NCBI GenBank assembly: GCA_015478895.1
Contig: JADMKK010000003.1
Location: 1 to 46,917 of the forward strand
Reading direction: 5' to 3'
Length of the DNA: 46,917 nt
DNA from: Comamonas sp.
GTDB lineage: Bacteria; Pseudomonadota; Gammaproteobacteria; Burkholderiales; Burkholderiaceae_C
Both the position numbers and the translations under genes were made by a program. Position 1 is the stretch's first letter. Each line of letters starts with the position of its first letter. Of the stretch, positions 41,002-46,917 are shown piece by piece. The notes under the pieces are model-generated. The model was not told where the DNA came from, made no database searches, and was given only the letters and a program-made list of their open reading frames with translations.

Positions 41002-42474
41002 ATGAATCATGCGATAGCCCTTGCTGCTGTAGACCTCGGCTCCAACAGTTTCCGCCTTGAAATCGGCAGCCACGAACACCGTCAGTTCCACCGTGTGGAA
41101 TACCTCAAAGAAGTCGTGCGCCAAGGCAATGGACTGGATGCCGACCGCAATCTCACCCAAGAATCGATGGAGCGCGGCTGGGCCTGTCTGGCCCGCTTTG
41201 GCGAGCGCCTGCGTGGCTTTGATTCCCAGCATGTGCGTGCAGTGGCCACCCAGACGCTGCGCGAAGCACGCAACCGTGACGAATTTATCGACCGTGGCAG
41301 CGAGCTGCTGGGCTTTCCCATCGAAGTCATCAGCGGTGAAGAAGAAGCCGCACTGATTTACAGAGGCGTCGTCAGTCAATTGCCGGTCGTCAATGAAAGG
41401 CGCCTGGTCATGGACATTGGCGGGCGTTCCACAGAATTGGTATTGGGCTGCGGCACCGTAGCGCAGGCCGTTGCCTCCTACCGCATTGGCAGCGTAGCCT
41501 GGACGGCGCGTTATTTCCCCAACGGGGCGCTGACTGCCGAGGCATTTCATACCGCTGAAATTGCCGCACGCGCCGTGCTTGATGCCGCGCTCGACACATT
41601 TCGCCTGGGCAGCTGGGACGCGGCCTATGCATCCGCTGGCACGGCCAACGCTGTGGGCGAAACACTGGCCGCCAATGGCCAAGGTAATGGCGTTATCACC
41701 CGTGAGGGGCTGGACTGGCTTTACCAGCAGTTGCTGCGCGCCCAGCACATCGATCGCATCAAACTCAATGGTTTGAAGGAAGACCGCAGACCCGTCGTTG
41801 CTGGCGGCCTGAGCGTGCTGCGCGCCGCCTTTGAGATGCTGGGGCTAGAGCGCATGGAGATTGCCCAAGGTGCATTGCGCATGGGCGTGTTGTTTGGCTT
41901 GGTCGATGAAGAGTACGCAGGCGACATTCGCGCCGCCAGCGTGCAAGCCCTCATGCAGCGCTTTGCCGTACACGGCCTGCACGCAGAACATGTCGCGCAC
42001 ACCACCCAGCACCTGTGGCTGCAGCTACACCCGCAAGCCGCGCAGGCCCCAAGCAGCCTGGAATGGGCCAGCGTGCTGCACGAAGTAGGCTGCCGCATCT
42101 CGCACAGCAACTACCACCGCCACAGCGCCTACATTCTGGAGCATTGCAACGCCCGGGGATTTTTGGCTGAAGAGCTCCTGCACCTGAGCCAGCTGGTGTT
42201 GGGGCATCGCGGCAAGCTCAAGAAGATGGAAGCCTTCATGCAAAACCCGGACGATGCTTTGCAACTGCTGTGCCTGCGCCTGTCCTCTGTGCTGTGCAAC
42301 AGCCGCCGCGCACCGGATCTGCAAGGCCTGCAATTGCGCCGCAAGGGTCAACAGCTACGGTTGACCACCGCGCCCGGCTGGAGCCAACGCTTCCCGCTCA
42401 GCACACAGCTGCTGCAAGAGGAAGCCGAAGCCATTGCCAAAACCGACTGGCAGCTGCAACTGGAATTACTTTAA
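41002..42474 (+). CDS. ppx: Exopolyphosphatase, long form
   Basis: A 490-residue Ppx/GppA-family enzyme that hydrolyses polyphosphate from its ends. The actin-like ATPase core has ALAAVDLGSNSFRLEIG, VATQTLREARNRDEFI, EVISGEEEAALIYRGV (catalytic Glu) and LVMDIGGRSTELVLG. A C-terminal HD-like helical domain (about 310-490) follows, with SSLEWASVLHEVGCRISHSNYHRHSAYIL. I use ATG 41002, just before the conserved start. It is divergent from pstS with a Pho box between them, and converges on ppk. Confidence 0.94.
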   Translation: MNHAIALAAVDLGSNSFRLEIGSHEHRQFHRVEYLKEVVRQGNGLDADRNLTQESMERGWACLARFGERLRGFDSQHVRAVATQTLREARNRDEFIDRGSELLGFPIEVISGEEEAALIYRGVVSQLPVVNERRLVMDIGGRSTELVLGCGTVAQAVASYRIGSVAWTARYFPNGALTAEAFHTAEIAARAVLDAALDTFRLGSWDAAYASAGTANAVGETLAANGQGNGVITREGLDWLYQQLLRAQHIDRIKLNGLKEDRRPVVAGGLSVLRAAFEMLGLERMEIAQGALRMGVLFGLVDEEYAGDIRAASVQALMQRFAVHGLHAEHVAHTTQHLWLQLHPQAAQAPSSLEWASVLHEVGCRISHSNYHRHSAYILEHCNARGFLAEELLHLSQLVLGHRGKLKKMEAFMQNPDDALQLLCLRLSSVLCNSRRAPDLQGLQLRRKGQQLRLTTAPGWSQRFPLSTQLLQEEAEAIAKTDWQLQLELL

Positions 42475-42565
42475 AAAAGAGAGCTACAGGCCGTTGTGAA
42501 TGCTTGATTTCAGCACCTATAGTGCTTGATACCCAACAAAACCAACGGCATGTAGCTCTCTTTTT
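42474..42565. repeat. Intergenic palindromic repeat, copy C
   Basis: The best-paired copy: the first 23 bases (AAAAAGAGAGCTACAGGCCG and on) and the last 23 are inverted repeats with one mismatch. It lies between the convergent ppx and ppk genes and may act there as a bidirectional terminator. Confidence 0.8.
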
Positions 42566-42600
42566 ATACAAACTCACAGCATCTACCCAGGTTGGCACAG

Positions 42601-44775
42601 CTAAACTGCCGTGCCATACAAAGCCATCAAAGCGTGCTGCGCTCCATGCCCGTCTTGCGGGCGCGCAGCCGCTTGGTAACTGCCATCGGGCTGTTGCGAC
42701 CACGCTTCGCGGTCATCGTGCAAATAGGCCACCAGACATTCATCGATCACACGCTGGCGCAACGCGGGATGGAGCACCGGCCACGCCAGCTCCACGCGGC
42801 GCACCATGTTGCGCCGCATCCAGTCCGCACTGGACAGGTACAGATGCTCGTGTGCATCGCCCCACGCAAAATAGAACACACGCGAATGCTCCAGAAAGCG
42901 CCCAATGATCGAACGCACACGGATGTTGTCCGTATAGCCCTGCACCTGTGGTGGCAACATGCAGGCACCGCGCACAATCAAGTCAATCTGCACGCCAGCT
43001 TGCCCCGCCTCCACCAGCGCGGCGATCAGTAATTCATCCGTCAACGCATTGGTTTTGATGACCACCCGCGCATACTGCCCTTGCTGTGCTGCCTGCTGGC
43101 ATGCCTGTAAATGGGCGCGCATGGTGTCTTGCAGCGTGAAAGGTGCCATCACCAACTGCTGCAACTTAGGCCGCACATTCGGACTGGCCAGATGGCGAAA
43201 CACCGCATCCATATCTGCTGTTAACGTCTTATCGCACGTCAAATAGCTGATATCGGTATACAACCGCGCCGTTTTCGGGTGGTAGTTCCCGGTAGAAAGG
43301 TGTCCATACAGGCGCAATACATGCCCTTCACGGCGCGTCACCAGCAGCATCTTGGCGTGCGTCTTCAGCCCCACCACGCCATACACCACCTGCGCGCCAA
43401 TCGCTTCCAGTGCATCGGCCCAGTTGATATTGGCTTGCTCATCAAAGCGGGCTTTCAACTCCACCACCGCCATGACCTCTTTGCCCAAACGCACCGCTTT
43501 GCTGAGCAACTCCACCAGCTCAGACTTGGCGCCCGTACGGTAAATGGTTTGCTTGATGGCCACCACGGCAGGGTCATGCACGGCCTCCCGCAGCAGCTCC
43601 AGCACCGCATCAAACTGCTCAAAAGGCTGGTGAATCAGCACGTCTTGCTTGCGCATTTGTGCCATCACAGTACGGCGCGGATCCAATTGGCGCGGCCAGG
43701 ATGCCTGGAAAGGTGCGAACACCAAGGCAGGATCGTCGACCAGATCAATCAGCTCATTCAAACGCACCAAATTCACCGGGCCCGCCACGCGAAACAGCGC
43801 CTGCGCCGGTAAATCAAACTCCTGCAGCAAACTTTGCGCCAAGAATTCCGAGCAATCGCTGGACACTTCCAGCCGCACCGCCTGGCCAAACTGGCGGTAC
43901 GCCAGTTCTTCGCGCAGCGCGGTGCGCAGATCATCGACTTCGTCTTCTTCCATCAGCAACTCGGTATTGCGAGTCACCCGAAACTGCACCGCCTCCACCA
44001 CTTCGCGGCCATCGAACAGCTCGGAAATATGCGCCCGCACCATGCTCGACAGGCTCACAAACTGGCGCAGCTTGCCCGCAATGCTGGCCGGCAAACGCAC
44101 CAGCCGTGGCAAAGTTCGCGCCAGCTTGACAATCGCTACCTCATTGGCGCGGCCAAAGGCATCTCCGCCTCTCAGCCGCACCACCATATTCAGCGACTTA
44201 TTGGCCACTTGCGGGAAAGGATGTGCCGGGTCTAGCGCCACAGGCACCAGCAACGGTTTTAAGGCACGCCGAAAGTAGCGCTGCACCCATTGGCGCTGCG
44301 CCGCAGAACGTTCTGCATGCGGCACGATGCGAATTCCCGCTTCACGAAATGCTGGCAACAAGCATTCGTTATAGAGCGCGTATTTGCGCGCCACCAGACT
44401 CTGTGCTTTTTGCAGCAGCTCCATGCCTTCTGCTGCGGTGTAAGTGCCTTGATCCATCGCCTTGATGGCAGAGATATGGGGCGCTGCCCGCACCTCAAAA
44501 AACTCGTCCAAATTCGAAGAAACAATGCACAGATAACGCAGCCGCTCGAGCAAAGGCACATCAGCCCTGCGCGCCCAATCCATGACACGTTCGTTAAATT
44601 CCAGAATGCAGTGATCCCGGCGCAGCAAGACCAAGGCGGATTTTTCTACCTCGACGCGTTCACGCTGTCCATCCTCGACCATGGGTGCCACAAGCGCACT
44701 CACACGCTCTTGAAAGCCAGAGCGCGTATGAATAAATGCTGGATCTGCGGATAAAAAATCGATCTTTGAATGCAT
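42601..44775 (-). CDS. ppk1: Polyphosphate kinase
   Basis: A 724-residue enzyme that polymerises the gamma phosphate of ATP into polyphosphate, reversibly. The N-terminal domain starts near LLRRDHCILEFNERVMDWARR and continues RLRYLCIVSSNLDEFFEVRA; the catalytic PLD-like domains hold GLKTHAKMLLVTRREG (the autophosphorylated His) and DNIRVRSIIGRFLEHSRVFYF. It ends in a short tail about 20 residues past the last conserved block. ATG 44775 is the furthest start. A Pho box stands 55 bases upstream. It is flanked by the two ppx genes. Confidence 0.95.
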   Translation of the reverse strand: MHSKIDFLSADPAFIHTRSGFQERVSALVAPMVEDGQRERVEVEKSALVLLRRDHCILEFNERVMDWARRADVPLLERLRYLCIVSSNLDEFFEVRAAPHISAIKAMDQGTYTAAEGMELLQKAQSLVARKYALYNECLLPAFREAGIRIVPHAERSAAQRQWVQRYFRRALKPLLVPVALDPAHPFPQVANKSLNMVVRLRGGDAFGRANEVAIVKLARTLPRLVRLPASIAGKLRQFVSLSSMVRAHISELFDGREVVEAVQFRVTRNTELLMEEDEVDDLRTALREELAYRQFGQAVRLEVSSDCSEFLAQSLLQEFDLPAQALFRVAGPVNLVRLNELIDLVDDPALVFAPFQASWPRQLDPRRTVMAQMRKQDVLIHQPFEQFDAVLELLREAVHDPAVVAIKQTIYRTGAKSELVELLSKAVRLGKEVMAVVELKARFDEQANINWADALEAIGAQVVYGVVGLKTHAKMLLVTRREGHVLRLYGHLSTGNYHPKTARLYTDISYLTCDKTLTADMDAVFRHLASPNVRPKLQQLVMAPFTLQDTMRAHLQACQQAAQQGQYARVVIKTNALTDELLIAALVEAGQAGVQIDLIVRGACMLPPQVQGYTDNIRVRSIIGRFLEHSRVFYFAWGDAHEHLYLSSADWMRRNMVRRVELAWPVLHPALRQRVIDECLVAYLHDDREAWSQQPDGSYQAAARPQDGHGAQHALMALYGTAV

Positions 44776-44830
44776 GAAAACTTATGAACTACGCGACATG
44801 ATCAGGCCCTCACCAGTATCCGCATGCTGC

Positions 44831-44847
44831 GTGACAACACCGTGACA
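44831..44847 (-). promoter_or_regulatory. Pho box upstream of ppk1
   Basis: GTGACA at 44831-44836 and 44842-44847, read on the minus strand as CTGTCAC and TTGTCAC, are spaced 11 bases apart in the direction of ppk1. Confidence 0.68.
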
Positions 44848-44942
44848 GTTCTATGTACACCGCCGCCAAGGAAAGCAGCTACGACGGATTTTTAGGCGTT
44901 CTCTAATGGTAATCTGCCCAGCTGCCTACTTGAAACTCTGCC

Positions 44943-45866
44943 ATGAAAGCTCCCCTGCTCGCCAGCATCGACATCGGCTCCAACAGCATCTTGCTCTTGG
45001 TCGGCCGCCTCATTCAGGGAAAGCTGCAGGTCGAATTACAGCGTAAAGAAACTATTCGTTTGGGCGGCGCACTGGATGAGCAAGGTTTTTTGCAAGCGCA
45101 AGCTATGGAGCGTGGTCTGGACTGCCTGCGTCGTTATGCAGCTCTGATCGAAAATGTACCCGTCCAGCACCGCCGCATCGTGGCCACCCAGACCCTGCGT
45201 GAAGCGCACAATCGCGACGATTTTTTACGGCAAGCCAGTGCCATATTGCACTGTGAAGTTGAACTCATCAGCGGCGAGCAAGAAGCACGTCTGATTTATC
45301 AAGGCGTCTCGGGCCTGCTCCCCCCCAACGGTGAACGCCGCCTTATCGTAGATATCGGAGGCCGCTCCACCGAAGTGTGTCTTGGCCAGGACTGGCATTT
45401 ACAGACCGCCGTGTCCTGCCCCTTAGGCAGCGTCGCGTGGGCCCAGCGCTTTTTTGCCGATGGCAGTTTACAAACCAGCAACTTTGAGCCGGCACAAAAT
45501 GCTGCCCGCACTATCTTTCAAACCCAGTTGAGCTGCATTCACCGCCAGCCCTGGAATGCTGTCTATGGCTCTTCAGGCACAGCAGGGGCTATCAGCAAAG
45601 TGCTGCACCAAACGGGACATGCGGCAGCAGGGTGCATTTCACGCACCGGGCTGCTCCAGCTCAAAAACAAAATGATCGAAGCAGGCCACAGCGACCGCAT
45701 TAATTTGCAAGGCCTGCGCGAAGAGTTACGCCCCGTGATTGGAGGCGGCCTGAGCATCATGTGCGCCGTATTTGAGGTACTGCACCTCGAACATATGCGC
45801 ATCGCCCAAGGCGCTTTGCGCCATGGCGTGCTGTTGGAGATGCACAAAACCCTCGAGCCTATTTGA
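44943..45866 (+). CDS. Short Ppx/GppA-family phosphatase
   Basis: A 307-residue member with only the actin-like catalytic core: LASIDIGSNSILLLVG, VATQTLREAHNRDDFL, ELISGEQEARLIYQGV (catalytic Glu) and LIVDIGGRSTEVCLG, ending with GGGLSIMCAVFEVLHLEHMRIAQGALRHGVLLEM. It lacks the C-terminal HD-like domain of the longer ppx in this locus, a size also seen in some short exopolyphosphatases. It diverges from ppk1, so its role is probably also in polyphosphate or (p)ppGpp turnover. The family name does not tell which substrate. Confidence 0.9.
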   Translation: MKAPLLASIDIGSNSILLLVGRLIQGKLQVELQRKETIRLGGALDEQGFLQAQAMERGLDCLRRYAALIENVPVQHRRIVATQTLREAHNRDDFLRQASAILHCEVELISGEQEARLIYQGVSGLLPPNGERRLIVDIGGRSTEVCLGQDWHLQTAVSCPLGSVAWAQRFFADGSLQTSNFEPAQNAARTIFQTQLSCIHRQPWNAVYGSSGTAGAISKVLHQTGHAAAGCISRTGLLQLKNKMIEAGHSDRINLQGLREELRPVIGGGLSIMCAVFEVLHLEHMRIAQGALRHGVLLEMHKTLEPI

Positions 45867-45902
45867 AGTTTCCTCGGCGCATAAAAGAAGCATGCGGCCC
45901 AT

Positions 45903-45939
45903 AAAAAAGCCAAGCCTTGGACAAAGGCTTGGCTTTTTT
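45903..45939. terminator. Bidirectional terminator between short ppx and rsuA-like gene
   Basis: A 14-bp stem (AAAAAAGCCAAGCC and complement) with a nine-base loop is flanked by A and T runs and lies between convergent genes. Confidence 0.92.
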
Positions 45940-45960
45940 ATGATTTCGAACAAATGACGC

Positions 45961-46698
45961 TTAACGCAGTTTCTCTAAATCCTGCGCACTCAGCCAACGC
46001 CATTCTCCAGGCTTCATATCGTCTGGCAATGCCATGCTGCCGATCTTCCAGCGGTGCAGACCTTCCACACGGTTACCCACGGCAGCCAACATGCGCTTAA
46101 CTTGGTGGTACTTGCCTTCAGTCAGCGTCAAATCCAAAACATGCTCCGACACCATCTCGCAAGCCGCCGCGTTGACCGGCTTGGGGTCGTCATCCAGCAC
46201 GACGCCGGCCAACAATTTGTCCACCATGGCTTGGGTCACAGGATGTTTGGCGGTCACGCGGTACACTTTCGCAACGTGTTTTTTGGGCGAACTCATGCGG
46301 TGGATAAATTGCCCGTCATCGCTCAGCAACAAAAACCCCGTCGTATCCTGATCGAGACGTCCAACTGCCTGCAAGCCTTGCACGGCACCTTTGTTGGGAC
46401 GCTGGCGTAAAGGCAGGGGCAACAAAGAATAAATGCTGGGGTGTGCCGAAGGCTTTTGCGAGCACTCTGTTCCCGCAGGCTTATACAGCAGTGCATAGCC
46501 TTTTTCGTGGTACTCCCACTCCATACCCTGCACCCGAAAACGCAAACCCTCGGGTTCATATTCGGCTGTGGAATCTTTGACCTGCACAGGCTCTGCCGCA
46601 CCGTCCTCATAGACCTCCACCCAGCCTTGCTGCACCAGCCCAGAGCACACACGGCGAATACCAAAACCTTGCGAATAAAGAATGTCTTGCAACTGCAT
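45961..46698 (-). CDS. rsuA: RsuA-family rRNA pseudouridine synthase
   Basis: A 245-residue enzyme. An S4-like N-terminal domain (MQLQDILYSQGFGIRRVCSGLVQQG) binds RNA, and the catalytic domain has GRLDQDTTGFLLLSDDG with the essential Asp, then KVYRVTAKHP and LTLTEGKYHQVKRMLAAVGN. The family forms pseudouridine in rRNA, RsuA itself at 16S position 516; the exact site is not provable here. It lies just downstream of an rRNA operon on the same strand. Alternatives are RluB/E/F members. Confidence 0.88.
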   Translation of the reverse strand: MQLQDILYSQGFGIRRVCSGLVQQGWVEVYEDGAAEPVQVKDSTAEYEPEGLRFRVQGMEWEYHEKGYALLYKPAGTECSQKPSAHPSIYSLLPLPLRQRPNKGAVQGLQAVGRLDQDTTGFLLLSDDGQFIHRMSSPKKHVAKVYRVTAKHPVTQAMVDKLLAGVVLDDDPKPVNAAACEMVSEHVLDLTLTEGKYHQVKRMLAAVGNRVEGLHRWKIGSMALPDDMKPGEWRWLSAQDLEKLR

Positions 46699-46727
46699 AC
46701 GTCACCTCTGCCGCAGCCAGCGGCTTC

Positions 46728-46821
46728 AAAAAACAGAGCGTCTCGCCAGCGATAACGCTTATTCTTCCAATGTTTTTACTTTGAAACTGACTCTACTTAA
46801 AGGCCAGCAGCTATTACTTTA
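46728..46821. repeat. Intergenic palindromic repeat, degenerate copy F
   Basis: It shares AGAGCGTC near the start, CTTCCAAT and CTTTGAAACT in the middle and AGCAGCTATTAC near the end with copies A and D. The inverted ends are eroded. It lies between the rsuA-like gene and the rRNA terminator. Confidence 0.4.
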
Positions 46822-46835
46822 TTTGTCATAGCCTT

Positions 46836-46875
46836 AAAAAACAAAACCCCCTGCCTTATTACAGGTCAGGGGGTG
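46836..46875 (-). terminator. rRNA operon terminator
   Basis: CCCCCTG/CAGGGGG with an inner CCT/AGG pair is followed on the minus strand by TTTTGTTTTTT. It lies about 14 bases after the 5S rRNA 3' end. Confidence 0.85.
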
Positions 46876-46888
46876 TTGCAGCTGTAAG

Positions 46889-46917
46889 AGCCTAGCGATG
46901 ACCTACTTTCACACGGG
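46889..46917 (-). rRNA. rrf: 5S rRNA, 3' end (partial)
   Basis: The minus strand reads GTGTGAAAGTAGGTCATCGC then TAGGCTC, the highly conserved 3' end of betaproteobacterial 5S rRNA. The rest of the gene and of the rRNA operon continues beyond the window. Confidence 0.88.

Noticed and set aside
44861-44942. Possible further copy of the intergenic repeat before the short ppx gene
   Set aside because: It shares AGCAGCTAC and TACTTGAAACTCTG with the family but has no inverted ends or conserved spacing.

Overview
The window is chromosomal DNA from a betaproteobacterium, most likely a member of the Comamonadaceae (Comamonas-like). The evidence is the gene content and order: leuA-pssA-ilvC-ilvH-ilvB followed by an ECF sigma/DUF3619/DUF3106/RDD cluster; dnaX-ybaB-recR; trxA next to rho; and pstSCAB-phoU-phoB-phoR opposite ppx/ppk. 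Base composition is moderately GC-rich, and almost all sequence outside the first 2.6 kb is ordinary housekeeping DNA. The species cannot be fixed from this sequence alone.

Layout. (1) 1-2590: right end of an integrated element: a tight run of small phage-type genes, a DUF4224 protein and a tyrosine integrase that reads toward a tRNA-Arg(UCU) gene at 2714-2790. (2) 3042-5849: two coupled lipoproteins (one FlgO-like) and a PBP7-type D,D-endopeptidase with a 47-nt inverted repeat over its probable promoter. (3) 6136-12616: branched-chain amino acid biosynthesis (leuA, ilvC, ilvH, ilvB) with pssA. leuA is preceded by a leucine-rich leader peptide and an intrinsic terminator, i.e. a classical attenuator. 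(4) 12916-16224: ECF sigma factor, a probable membrane partner (DUF3619), DUF3106, RDD and LOG genes. (5) 16305-22043: glnB, nadE, rnhA, a YafS-like methyltransferase, gloB and mltD. (6) 22092-25273: recR, ybaB, dnaX and the SRP RNA gene, with a candidate 6S RNA beyond. (7) 25766-34031: Acr3-like permease, flavoprotein, trxA, rho, rpmE (type B), a GT-C-like membrane protein and a MATE transporter. (8) 34077-45866: the complete phosphate uptake and polyphosphate locus (phoR, phoB, phoU, pstB, pstA, pstC, pstS, ppx, ppk and a second short ppx) with three recognisable Pho boxes. (9) 45961-46917: an RsuA-family pseudouridine synthase and the 3' end of a 5S rRNA gene on the minus strand, so an rRNA operon lies just outside the window.

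How it works together. The Pho locus senses phosphate (PstSCAB-PhoU), signals through PhoR/PhoB, and PhoB sites sit in front of pstS, ppx and ppk, tying phosphate uptake to polyphosphate synthesis and breakdown. The leu/ilv block makes the common intermediates of leucine, valine and isoleucine, and its leuA arm is tuned by leucyl-tRNA through attenuation.

The most notable signals not explained by ordinary genes are: the leuA attenuator; a run of nine A in dnaX after domain III, where slippage would make a gamma-like short subunit; the perfect 23+1+23 inverted repeat at the pbpG promoter; a family of at least six ~92-nt palindromic intergenic repeats; a strong terminator between ybaB and recR; the sigma/DUF3619 pair as a candidate sigma/anti-sigma module; and a candidate 6S RNA.
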